Source: Daedaleopsis sinensis
Lineage: Eukaryota; Basidiomycota; Agaricomycetes; Polyporales; Polyporaceae
Direction: 5' to 3'
DNA length: 64,000 nucleotides
NCBI GenBank assembly: GCA_033807695.1
Contig: CM066310.1
Coordinates: 2,232,001-2,296,000 of the forward strand
Both the position numbers and the translations under genes were made by a program. Below are positions 11,442 to 22,397 of the stretch, piece by piece (position 1 is the first letter of the stretch; each line of letters starts with the position of its first letter). A model generated the notes under the pieces. That model saw only the letters and a program-made list of their open reading frames with translations, searched no databases and had not been told where the DNA came from.

Positions 11442-12662
11442 TCAGACTTTCTCCACGAGTGCACTGGGCGGATACCCCGGGTCTGCGTCTAGCTGGCTCT
11501 CGATGTCCAGCACGACGATCGAGGACAGGTGATCCCGGGAGCTCTCCATCGTATGCGCACTCGTCATGATATCCTCCGTTGTCCTCCGCGACCACGCACG
11601 CCCGCTTACGACGCGAAGCACGATCATCTGCGGCGCGATGCACTGCAGGTTGTCCGCAAGGACGCCGCCGAGCAGCAAAGAAGATGCCCGTCAGCGACCT
11701 ATCAGTGCGCACCGGCAGCACCTCTAGCCGGCGGTGCTCTGCACTCGGCACTCACCGTAGACATGACGTACACAGAGAGGAAGAAGACCGCAACCTCGCT
11801 CTCGAGCGCGAACGTGACGAGGTACGCGAGCCCAAAGAGCGTGCTAGGCAGCGCGGACTCGACGACGACCGCAACCGCGCCCGTGTAGGGCCGCGCGAGG
11901 TGCGCCGCCGCGGATGCGCACTGCCGCGCGATGTAGACGATGCGTGCGCAGATGAGCGTGGTCACGAGTGCCTGGTTGCTGATTACTGCGGTGGTATATG
12001 CGATGCCGAGCTTCTTCGCGAAGCCTGCGAAGTAGTTGGCGTGCGGGTGCCCGGACGCGACGAGCTGCGCGATGCCCACGCCTGGTTACAAGGGTGTGAG
12101 TATACTGAGGGAAAATAGACGCAAGAGCGACGTACAGAGGCTCGTAAAGCATAGAAAGCTAGGGAGCAGGATGGGGCGGTAGTCTCCCCAGATGACAAAA
12201 CATCTATAAATCTGGAGATATTCGATCTTCAGTGCGACAGGAAACAGGTGCTGAGGAGCAGACATACCAGGAATACATCACCGAAGAGGTTAAGAACAAT
12301 AGAGGCAGCCGTCCCAAGGGTCTCATACCAGACGGACGCGTAATCCGCCAAGTACGCAGCCGGCCCTCCCGGGTAGTTCTCGTTCGTGACCCACATCTGC
12401 TCCCCAAATGCGGACTCAGTTGCGACATAGACGGTGTTCAGACAGAGGATTGCAGTGGTGAATAGTGCAAAAGTGAAATCGGACGGATGTCTCTTGTGCG
12501 CCCTCTTCGATATCGGCCATATCGTGAAAAGATATAGCACAAGCTCGATTCCTATCGGAGGCGGTGAGAGAAGACTCCTGTCAGGAGTCTCGAGCACGCA
12601 CCGTATAAGATATTGTTGAAGCAATTGCCGATGTAGAACGCATGTTGAAAGACTAGTGCCAT
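11442..12662 (-). CDS. Seven-transmembrane protein, paralogue A
   Basis: Five exons read leftwards are 12662-12602, 12551-12268, 12211-12136, 12081-11756 and 11642-11442, giving 315 residues with all phases consistent. The N-terminus is MALVFQHAFYIGNCFNN. Seven hydrophobic segments follow, among them ALFTTAILCLNTVYVA, TLGTAASIVLNLFGD, GIAYTTAVISNQALVTTLI, VVESALPSTLFGLAYLV and FFLSVYVMSTVS, then a polar C-terminal tail. A conserved IYRCFVIWGD follows the third helix. This is a multipass family common in Agaricomycetes without a known function. It looks receptor-like in topology, but no signalling motif is evident. Paralogue B lies 1.8 kb upstream in the same orientation with the same exon lengths. 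Confidence 0.8.
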
Positions 12663-13555
12663 TCTCGCCCAAGTGCCAGCGAGCTGGGTCGCGACTCGGA
12701 AGGAGTTTAAGTATTCGGGGACGGAGCCTGACACCGAGATGGAGAACAAGGCACGCGCGCGCCAGAGAACCACTGTGTGGATGTCCTCAACCAGTGATGT
12801 ATCGTGACGAGCAGATACGGAAGGCCTTCGGTGATCTGTACAGCCGCGACACAGCCAGTTATCCTGCTCATCTACGCGGAAACCGGATGCCGGAGAAGGA
12901 ACCTTACCAGGCTGCGGTACACATCAACATCAACAAGCAAGCAATGCACGACCGGCTTTTATACGAGAGCGAGAGAAAGAACAGGACCACCGGTACCCAC
13001 TGCAATATCGGGGACTTCTAGTCCGACTCCATGTTCAAAGGCACTGGCACGTCCTTCAGACCGGGATGTCTGTGTGTCGGCACTGATCTGCTTGTCAACG
13101 TTCCCAAACGTCAGATGTGCAATGTAAATCTGGGCCATCTACTCAGACCCTTGTCTGAGGAGCGATCGCGCTTTTTGACGCGGGAGTCCCGACAGGGACT
13201 GAGAACGGGCCGGACGGAGTTTAGAGACTCAGCCAGACGGTAAAAATTTGTGGACACATACCAAGAGCGAGCGAGTTCGCGGCGCCGTGACCATGGTGAG
13301 CGCATGCGCTCCCTCCAGGGTGATGGCTGCGCGCGCTCGACGCGGCACATACCACTCAACGGATAAATCTGGATTTGGCTACGTTCTCCACTAGGATATC
13401 CGCAAGGTTCGAGCCAGGGTTCCCGGAGTGTGCGACTGTGTGTGCCTAAGAGATGCGCCTAGAATGCCATCTCGCGAAGGACCGTGTTCGAATGGCGCGC
13501 GGATGGAAAATTGTCGTGTACGGGTGCAATCTGTACAACAAGCTGTTATCTCATG
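12663..13555. other. Promoter side of the first 7TM gene, no gene seen
   Basis: Several short open frames exist on both strands, but none has coding-like composition or a recognisable motif. Confidence 0.35.
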
Positions 13556-14185
13556 TTAGAGTTTTAGGATGCTCAGTACTCCCTCGAATACGCACTGTTG
13601 CGAGGTTGAACAAGAAGGAGAAGTTGGGGTTGAACAGATATTCCAGAATGACGGTCCTCTCCGAAGGCTAAGTACGTCGTCAGCGCTCTCTTCGGCATAT
13701 TGATGACTCAGCAGGATTTCACTCATGATGGACATCTCCGACATCCCCGAGAAGTGGAAGGTGGTACTAGTGGCACGTCATAACATCCTCCTCCTCCAGA
13801 CTAGCAGAGCGAATACACAGACCAGCGTTATCCATGGCAGTCGCCAGGTGCAGAGTAGTAAGAGCGCCTTGCAATAAATTGAGTATGACAATTTTAGTGA
13901 GGCCGCAGCCACATTTGTAGATGCACATGATGTAGACTTCATTGGACCCCCGGATGCTGAAACAAGATGCTTATCTTCCTGCAGGCATCGGCTCCATCGC
14001 GAGCAACGAGTGCTTGGGAAACCCACGTCGTTCATCGCGACTCTTCCTCGGGCGGCCTGCCCCCGAGCGCGCGCTCCGATGTCAGGAGAGCAACAGTGAT
14101 GATGGTCCGCCTCGGGGGAGTGATCGATCCATGGATCTCCGAGAGACATGCCGTCGAGCCTGGATGGGAATGGGCGAAACGTCAC
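13556..14185 (-). pseudogene. Possible broken membrane-protein gene between the 7TM paralogues
   Basis: One reading frame runs leftwards from 14185 to 13556 and is interrupted only by a TGA at 13778-13780, at a place where CGA (Arg) would keep it open. Just before the stop lies a hydrophobic segment followed by Arg residues (ITLVCVFALLVWRRR), and after it a polar tail. It may be a relic of a third multipass gene or a chance frame, and I see no domain. Introns upstream cannot be placed. Confidence 0.25.
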
Positions 14186-14459
14186 CGATCCTCGACTCGA
14201 GACCCACGGATAACCTGCCTGCAGCCGGACGGAGATTACCTGGAGGTTCTTCGTGGTATACTACGTGTACAGCCCTACTACTACATTTACTAGTATGGAC
14301 GTGCGAGTCGAGCCAGCAGAGTCAGTAATGACCGTTCAGAATGTTCGATGTCTGGTGCTGACGAGGTCGACGTCGAGATGGCGGAACCGGCGGTGGGGGA
14401 GGGGCCTTTAAGCTAGCAATAAGATATCGATATGGCCCGGGCGCAGACGGACGAGCGGC

Positions 14460-15713
14460 TTAGACCGACTCGATGTCGATGGTCCCGATGACCCGCTCTT
14501 TGGACGCGTTCGTGACGCTCATGGGCGAGCCCAGCGTGTACTTCTCGTCATCCTGGCCGCCCACATGCGTGGTCGAGCGGTCCGTGAACTCGAGCCGCGT
14601 GCCGAACATCGTCGACCGGTCGCGCGTCCACGCGCGCCCGTTCATAACGCGGAGCACGATGAGCTGCGGGGCGAAGCACTGCGTGGCAACAGCACAACAT
14701 ACGAGTCAGATCTGCAGATACCAGGAGGAGACGCAGCACTCACAGTCATCATGACGTATATCGACAGGAAGAAGATCTCGAGGTCGTGCCCGAGCACGAA
14801 CGTGACGAGGTACGCAATGCCCGTGAGCGTCGACAACAGCGCGGACTCGACGATGATCGCCGCCGCGCTCGTGTACGTCCGGCCGACATCGTTGCCCATC
14901 GCGCGCTGGTACTTGAGCCCCGCGTAGACGATGCGCCCGCAAATAAGCGCGGTAACGATGACCTCGAGGCTGATGATGGTCGAGGTGTAGGCAATGCCGA
15001 GGTTCTTCGCGAGCCCTGCGAAGTAACTAGACCCCGTGCGGCTGGACTCGACGAGCTGCGCCATGCCCAGCGCTGTGCGCGAGGAGCGAGGGGAGAGATC
15101 AGCAGGCGACTATGTCAGGACGGGATGCGTACGTACAGAACGACGCGAGATAGAGGATCGAGGGGAACACGATGATGCGAATGTCGTCCCAGACCACAAA
15201 GCAGCGGTAGATCTGCCGGAGCGGAAAGATTGCGTTCATCATCAGCCATTCGTACATCGATGTCATCATGCGGATGCGGAGATACGCACAAGAAGGCCGT
15301 CGCTCAGGAGGTTGAGGACGATGGACGCAGCCGTGCCGAATGTCTGGTACCATACGGAGACGAAGGCGCCGAGGTACGCGTCCATGCCTCCCGGGTAGTC
15401 CGCGTTCACGATCCACATCTCCTCGCCAAAGACGGCCTGGGTCGCGACGAAGACGGTGTTCAAGCAGAGGATGACGGTGCTGAAGATGAGGAAGAACTTG
15501 TCCGACGGGACGTGCTTGTGTTTCCGGCTGAGCATGACCCGCACTGTCATGAAATACACGGCGAGCTCCAACCCTGTACCCCAACGCACGTTCCTTCAGC
15601 ACATTGCAGCTAGAGATGGGGCAGATGGACGTGGGCTCACCGTAGATAATGGCGTTAAAGTTGTTGCCGACGTAGAAGCCATTCTGGAGGAGCGGGATGG
15701 AGGTGGCCGGCAT
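14460..15713 (-). CDS. Seven-transmembrane protein, paralogue B
   Basis: Five exons read leftwards are 15713-15641, 15573-15290, 15212-15137, 15072-14744 and 14678-14460, giving 326 residues. Exons 2 and 3 are exactly as long as in paralogue A (284 and 76 bases) and all phases match. The N-terminus is IPLLQNGFYVGNNFNAIIYG, the IYRCFVVWDD block follows helix 3, and the last exon starts CFAPQLIVLRVMNGRAW. The C-terminal tail differs from paralogue A and is Ser/Thr-rich. A tandem duplication is the simplest explanation. Function is unknown, and a sensory or transporter role is possible. Confidence 0.8.
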
Positions 15714-16400
15714 GGTGGGCTGCTGCAGCGAAGCGGGTGGGAGGAAGGCGGACACTCGCACTTGCTGAGGGAGGTGGAAGTACCTGTAGCGTCTTTAAGT
15801 CCCATGAGCTCCAGCTTCTTGATGGCCCGCAAGCACGCTGACAACTGCGTACGGGTGACGTTGCGGCGTATCGCCGTCGCCTTTCCTTATCCGACTTCAT
15901 TTTCGCCTTCGACAACGGTACCGATGCTGAGAGAGAGCCATGGTCGTCTACCTCTCCTCGTCCCCCACAATTATCCAGATCTCTGAGCCATGTGCGTGCC
16001 CAGGTCGGAGTACTGCAGCATACTAGGAGTCAGCGAGGGACGGGAACCTGGATAGAAACGCGCAACAGAGTTTCGCGAATTGCTGACAAACATCCGAGAT
16101 CACGTCGGGCGCGCCGCTTCGCACCTACTTCGCACAGTCAAATTCCCATCCTCGAGGCGGAGTCTGATCCCGTATAACGTATCCATCCTGAAGGCCTGAA
16201 GAGTCGGCTAGTCTGGGACAGCGAGATCTTCGAAGGCCAGCCGCACCATGAGGTTCTCGCAACTGGGTTGGGTAAGGAGATGGGAGGAGGAGGAGATGGC
16301 GCTGAGGTGTCCCGCTCTGGAGTCTTGGATCCGTGTGGCCACAAACGACACATGACTGTGACAGCGACGTTTGAGCGGGTCGTGCGAGGGAGTCTGTGCC
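15714..16400. other. Intergenic, no gene seen
   Basis: This is the upstream region of the second 7TM gene. Open frames on both strands have no recognisable content. Confidence 0.35.
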
Positions 16401-16640
16401 TTTCGGAAGTCCGGGTGCGGGGTTCTCCCAAGTCCCCACAAAGTGTTGCCATGATGACTTGAGGACTGAAGGCTGACATGGTTAGTTTCAGCGCGCGCAC
16501 AGCGTGACAATTGTGAGCGCACCAGAAGTCTGGGCGCGGTACTCTCCCAAGTCTCCACAAAGTGTTGGCATAATGGACTTGAGGCTGAAGCGCTAAGTGT
16601 TGAAGGCTGATATGCTGATTCTCAGCGTATCGGCATACAA
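16401..16640. repeat. Degenerate tandem duplication, about 119-bp period
   Basis: The block TCTCCCAAGTCCCCACAAAG at 16424 recurs with one change at 16543. The flanking bases also match (AAGTCCGGGTGCGG against AAGTCTGGGCGCGG, and GACTTGAGG and GAAGGCTGA in both). Two imperfect copies are visible. It is probably a non-coding relic. The open frame on the reverse strand merely repeats with it. Confidence 0.65.
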
Positions 16641-17593
16641 GGCGCGATGACTGTGAGGAAACGAGCCTCACTATAACATGTCGACCCCTGGGAGCCTCCG
16701 CGGAAATTCGGACTCCCACCGCATACATCCTTCGAGCTGAACAGAGGCGGCATGGTAGAGAATGGTCTCAGGTTTTCGGCATCCGGCGATTAGCGTCTTG
16801 CCTAGTGCGAAAAATTGTCCGTGTCGCTCGATTCAACATTATGCATCCAAGCCAACACCTATTTGTCAGTGGTGTACAAGTCATGATTCTCCATCTAAAA
16901 AACCTCACATGTACAGAATTGCCCTCGAGTTCGAAGGTGTTCAAAGTCTAGGAGTCCGACATCACGGAAGAAGGAGAGTTCCGTCGTATCGCATCTTTCG
17001 AGATCCAGGAACATGGATGCAGTTGGAAGGAGGAGGTGGACCGTGGATGGACCCATCCACACAGTCACGGTCTACTAGTAAGGATGATAAGCGCCTAATG
17101 AATGGAAAACGTTGCATTACATAAGTTGAACCATAACGTGAACTTCAAGTACTAGTGGGTCGGGGTACCACTGCAGGGACCAGGACTCTAAGCACAACTT
17201 CAAGCATGGTAGATCGTCTGTTCTCTGCCTGGTATGAACTGGTCATGCTGACACTCGGAATGGGTCTGAAGCTCTGCGATCAATCGAAATTCTCCATTTC
17301 CGAGATCTCCGCGTCTTCTACTACTTCCTCCTCCGAGGGTGGGCGTAAGGTGGGCATAGAACTAAAGCAGCCTACTAAGCGCGGGTACGTGCTAGCAAAA
17401 AACATTAGCGGTATCTCCTTCCATGCAACAAGTAACCGTCAGGTACTCGTCATCGGGCGAGAGGATTTCAGATATTCAGCCTGCCAGTGAGATATCAGAA
17501 ACTCTGACGAACTGTCAACGAAGATACACTCGCAAGGCACGCAGATTGAGATGGGTGAAGCCGGTCTTCCCCAACTTCCGCTCGTCTGATACG
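16641..17593. other. Intergenic, no gene seen
   Basis: About 950 bp without a supported gene. A 111-residue open frame at 17155-17490 (+) lacks any motif and has a mixed composition, so it is not called. Confidence 0.35.
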
Positions 17594-18600
17594 TCACCGT
17601 GTTGCATAGGCAGCCGGACTTCCGTGGACCCCGACCTGTCCGCTCTTACCATCGCCGAATACGTCTCTCAAGCGCGACGCTGCATCATCGGGTGTATGCA
17701 GCGAAGACGCTATTTCCGGATACTTGGTTGTCGACCGATCTGTCAGCATTCGTTCCCGGGCTCTCTGACTGAAAGACGGCGTCAGCGACCGGAGACCTGA
17801 AGCTGAAGTCACTCACAAGATGTAGGTGCGTGTGGTCATGAACCTTGAGAATGCGCGCGAAGATGGCGAGGAGCTGTGAAAATTCAAGCAAGGACGATGG
17901 AGAAAGCTGCAGAAAGCACGCCCACGGGGCGCGACTGCTCTTCGGGACGCGGCTGCAATGACCCGCAGCTTGAACTTCTGTTGGAGAACGTCTACTTCGG
18001 TCGCACCAAGAGCGCTGCCCCTTGAAACATCATGTCAGTATCGTACAGTCGGCGCGTGCACAATATTCTTCATTCCTCTCGCCGTCGTGAAGGTGCGCTC
18101 ATTTCGCATCGAGGTTGTTAACCGGAGCTAAGCCCACACATCCGACTGTTCATCGGAATGCTTACCAGAAGTTCGAGTTCCCCAGTGCCCTGACGTGACT
18201 GTTGACTGGAGTCTTCCCGTACTGAAGTACAGAAGTCCGGAGCCTCCAATACCGGTAGAGGCGCGCCATTTTTAGGTAGCTCGAGCTAGCTAGTGCGTTA
18301 CGATGAAGGATCAGCATCGACAACCGCACGGGTGCCCAGCTTCTCCAGCCACAGAAGGCGTAGGCAGCTGATAGTTTCTCATGTCACCCTGGCAGGTGCA
18401 CGGTCGAAGGTTGGGTGGCGATAGCGCAATCGCAGGCGTAGATGTGGCTCCGGTGGATCCCACATGAATCGAGAGACACCAAAAGTAGACGATCAATGTC
18501 CCTGCTGAGGCTTGTGGTGCTTGGAAGCTGTCTGAGATGTCGACAGAGGACGTGCAAGTTGTCGCTGTATCGAGACGAGTAGAGCTCCTGGCAGAGCACC
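17594..18600 (-). pseudogene. Possible relic of an F-box/LRR-type gene
   Basis: Short reverse-strand frames contain pieces that resemble the Leu-rich part of the F-box-like gene just to the right, such as SQLLAIFARILKV and a stretch with LRALGNSNFW character. Stops and frame changes separate them and no exon model holds. The position directly downstream of an intact F-box-like gene fits a decayed duplicate, but this is weak. Confidence 0.2.
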
Positions 18601-18840
18601 CGTGACGAGTCCGATTCTAGTATACAGCTGGCCAGAAAGTCAGAGTCAGAGCGGAAGAACGTATGCTACCCAAGCTTCCACCTCGCGTGCGGCAATGAGC
18701 TGGGAGTCAACAGTCGGATGGGCCTCCGGGAACGGCCGTCTCCGGAGCAGGTTATTAGGAAGACGGGTGTTGTTGAACGTTGTAAAGGAGAGGAGGATAC
18801 AATACAATATCATTGAGATGGCGTTTCTCCCCGCAAGATA

Positions 18841-20564
18841 TCAAAAGGAGATGCTCCCGGCAAGGGACGTCGAGGAGTTCGGAAATGAGGGAGCCTCGGG
18901 TTCAGTAAGTATAAGCCCAGTGCTTTCCCCCTGTCGCGCGCCGGGTAAGGTCCAGTGACGATGGATAGAATAGTCGAATCCCGTCCCGTCAGATCCCCCA
19001 ATCCCAATACGCCAGAGGCGTTCGTAGCTACCATAGTCAGATTTAGGGACTATACACCAACATGTCAGAACGTCCACCGAATCGATGAGAGCGGACCGCC
19101 CACCTGATGGCGCGATCAAGGCTACGGTCACCGAGACGGACTCCGAGAGGGGTACTGGGGCCCTTGCGATTCGATCGACCAAACGCTCCCTCCACCACGT
19201 CTCCGGGTAATCCGCGTCATTCTCGACAAGCCTCAATTGTAGACGCCGCAGCCCAGGAAAGCGTCCGAGCAGCGCCTGCATGCGATCTCCCAGCAGGAGG
19301 CCCACGACCTGCTCGCGGCTGTAGTAGTAGCGTCTCTCGAGTTGAGACTCGATGATGCGCAGGCCCGGACGAAGGACGAGCGTGACGGCGAGGAGGTGTT
19401 CGGCCGGCTGCAGCGCGGCGAGCGTCGTGTAGAATGCGTGCCAGTAGCGACCGGTGTCGGATTCCGAGTCGTCGCCCACAGAGTCGTACTCGATGGTGAT
19501 CGCTTGCAGCTGGGGAAACACACGAATGACGCGGAACAGATCCTCTGAAGAGGAGTGGGGCTGAGGACGGCGGAAATGCGAGTCAGCTGTAATTGCAAGG
19601 CGCACCTGACGGGGGATTCTCGCCATAGGACAGTACAAGAGTCTTTACAGAGACGCCGAATGCGTGCGGAGGGTAGATGACCATTGTAGCCCCTCTCTGT
19701 GAAGTGTCAGGCATTCTGAGTACGAAGCATGAGTCACGACAAGCGAGGACTCACATCGAGGTACAGGGTGCGCAACGCCTGGCATACTGGAACTCTCAAT
19801 CCGTCAGTGGCATCTCGCCATGGGGTCGCCGGCGGCGGCCGCATCCTCTCTCGGAACCTCCCGGGAGTGCGCGAGAGCGTCAGAAGCTGTAAATCTGGCA
19901 AGCCCCATATGAGGCGAAGGACATCGGTCAGGAGCAGATGGCTGATGTGTATTCTGAGGGTCGTGATGTGCCGAAGATGTCCGTGGTGCTGGCGAAGGAC
20001 GTAATCGATGTATCGCGGAGGGTAGTACTCCCGCCAGAGCACCGTTGTCATGTCAAGCTCTGTACACCTAGCCAGAAGACCCGATTGGAGAATCCGGTAG
20101 AACGGGACGTATGCCGTCCACGCATCCACCGCAAGTGCGGTGATGAGCTCGGAGAAGGACGGCCTCTGCGTGAGCGTTCGGAGGAGGAGATCGACATGGG
20201 CTCCGCTGCCCAAGACTACCTTGCGGAAGAGGTTGAATTGGCTGCGATGTCGCCAAGCACAACATACGAGGGAGGTGGACAGCCAAGTGCTGTATGCATA
20301 TGTTGATGATTTGGGTGAGGGTAAAAGTGGGTCATTCACTGGAGTGAACTCGAAGGGGGGCCGCCTGCTGGGCTTGTATAGCTCCCTGACCCGATCGATG
20401 ACGCGCTCGCAGACGTCGATAGGAAGATGGCCGTTGTCCATCCGAGACCTGACTGTTGACAGCCTGCGCGAAATGCAGGTGAGGAGGCGCCGTCGATAAT
20501 CCTCACGGCTGCAAAGCATATCCGAGTCGTAGATTGAGTGGCAGAGGAAGATTGGTTCGCGCAT
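18841..20564 (-). CDS. F-box-like protein
   Basis: Three exons read leftwards are 20564-19755, 19696-19606 and 19544-18841, giving 534 residues. Both introns (GTGAGT-ACAG, GTGCGC-TTCAG) keep phase. The F-box-like start is LPIDVCERVIDRVREL, followed later by WLSTSLVCCAWRHRSQFNLF, the usual arrangement in polypore F-box-like proteins. The rest is Leu-rich (LITALAVDAWT, LRLIWGLPDLQLLTLS). An alternative start is the Met at 20441, right before the F-box, in which case the first 41 residues would be leader. The gene is divergent from the GNAT gene, with 243 bp between the starts. Its likely role is as a ubiquitin-ligase adaptor with unknown substrate. Confidence 0.75.
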
Positions 20565-20807
20565 CGGAGCTCACAGATCAACAATGATTCCTGAGGATAC
20601 TGGTGGTCACCGTGGTAGCGATGATTAGGATCGACACCGTCTGATCGGGCTGTTTCTTGGACATGGACTGCCTCTGCCTCTGCACGAGGCTCGAGCGCGA
20701 GGTCTACATGACTCACGAGCGCCCGAACAATAAGTCAGAACCTCTGCTTCGCTCAGAATATGTAGCGGGACACCCACTCACATCCAACATCTTTCAAGCC
20801 ACAGAAC

Positions 20808-21600
20808 ATGGAGGTTGAAGCCTATGACATCAACTTCTGCTTTCCTATTCGCGAGCTGGAAAATGACCGCGTCAAGCTCACACCTTTTATTGCAAGTACC
20901 TCAGCACACATCCTACCCTCATGACTAACTTCGTCTATACCCACGTTCACGTCCAAAGCCCTCAGTGCACGGCGACGCATTCTGGGCGGGGACTCGTGAC
21001 GCGCCCGAAGTATATACATACCTGCCGTTCGGACCCTTCCCAACCCTCGACGCCTTCCTCGCCTACATCGAGCAGCGCTTCCGGCGCGACCCCGCCCTCA
21101 TCATCTTCGCAGTGCTGGACAAGAGCGGCGCATCCGCAGGCGGACCCCCGCTGCCGCTGGCAGGGCTCACCGGTTTCCTGAACGCAGCCCCGCCCAACCT
21201 CAGCGTCGAAGTCGGCATGCTCATCTGCTTGCCCGCATTCCAGCGCAGACGACTCACGCACGCCGCCGTCTCGCTCCTCCTCCAGTACTGCTTGGAGCTC
21301 CCAGGGGCGCCCGCGCGCGGCCTCGGGCTGCGGCGTGTGCAGTACCAGGCGGACGCGGGGAACGCGCGCTCCCTCGCGCTCGCGCGGAAGCTCGGGTTCC
21401 AGCTGGAGTGCGTACAGCGGTGGCAGCGGGTGCTCGCGGGGGATAAGATCGGGAATGGGGTGGCGGAGAGGGAGGGGGATCCGCTGCCCGGGACGAAGGG
21501 GAGGGATACCGCGGTCTTGTCGGTGTGCTGGGATGACTGGGAGCGGGAGGTAAAGGAAAGAATTTGCGTACCAGAGAACACCATGTATGCACCCCCATAA
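20808..21600 (+). CDS. GNAT-family N-acetyltransferase (RimJ/RimL type)
   Basis: Exons 20808-20895 and 20966-21600 give 240 residues. The GTACCT-CTCAG intron joins LTPFIA to MHGDAFWAGT, which restores the typical start of this family (ENDRVKLTPF). Motif A/B features follow: PLAGLTGFLN, VEVGMLICLPAFQRR in place of the usual acetyl-CoA loop, HAAVSLLLQYCLE, and RVQYQADAGNARSLALARKLGF. The last of these is the diagnostic N-x-x-S...KLGF block. RimJ/RimL-like enzymes transfer acetyl groups from acetyl-CoA to N-termini or small amines. In fungi the targets are mostly unknown. The length is normal for the family. Confidence 0.85.
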
Positions 21601-22397
21601 TGCACGAGCATTATCCCGATAGAATATCGCCAAACCTCTATAATTGCTTTCAGAGGTGACGCGACATGGCCACATCTTCATAGCTGCCAGATGTAGCAAT
21701 CCGCAGAGTGGAAACATAGACTCACATATAATGTAGGTATAGCACAATGCAGCATACTTAGCAAGGTACATAGCTATAGCATGCTCCGGAGTTCGCCTCA
21801 GCTGTTGATGATTAATCGCGCTGCGCAGTGCAGTGAACGATGGTATTCTGGTGTCTTTGTGGAGTGTGAGCGAGGAGAATCAGGTTGATAGTGCGAGCTC
21901 TATGTAGTGGGCCAGTGAATAGCTGTATGCCTGCCACATAAGACCGCATCTGAAGGAGGTGGTGGTTGTGTGGAGGAAGGCGATGGAAAGGCGCTCACAT
22001 ACCGGCTGGGTTTTTTTGATGAAATGCCTACATCGCTATCATACTTGTGTTCGCACAGAAACAAAATCCAGATGAGGTGCGACCGATGCACATTCACGCA
22101 CACACATGCCCACCATAGCCTCGTAGGGTATAGTCTTGTATGTCGTTGAACTCGCTGCGAGACTCTTACTGTGAATCCGATTTAACAGTCTTTTCCCAGC
22201 ACTATTCTGACACCGACCAGTGCACATGCATGTAATGAGTGCCAAGGCTCACCACAGTAGAGTCTTTCCAAACTTGTTCCAAACTGTATGCACACTGCTC
22301 GATGAACCGTGTCCCGATGATTGTAAGTCTATATTCTTCGTGATACCCAGCACGGGAGACACGCGTAAATCCCGTCTACACTCTACACTCAGCACAT
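21601..22397. other. Intergenic between convergent genes
   Basis: No supported gene. The reverse-strand open frame reaching 22249 is the unspliced continuation of the mitochondrial carrier gene. Confidence 0.4.
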
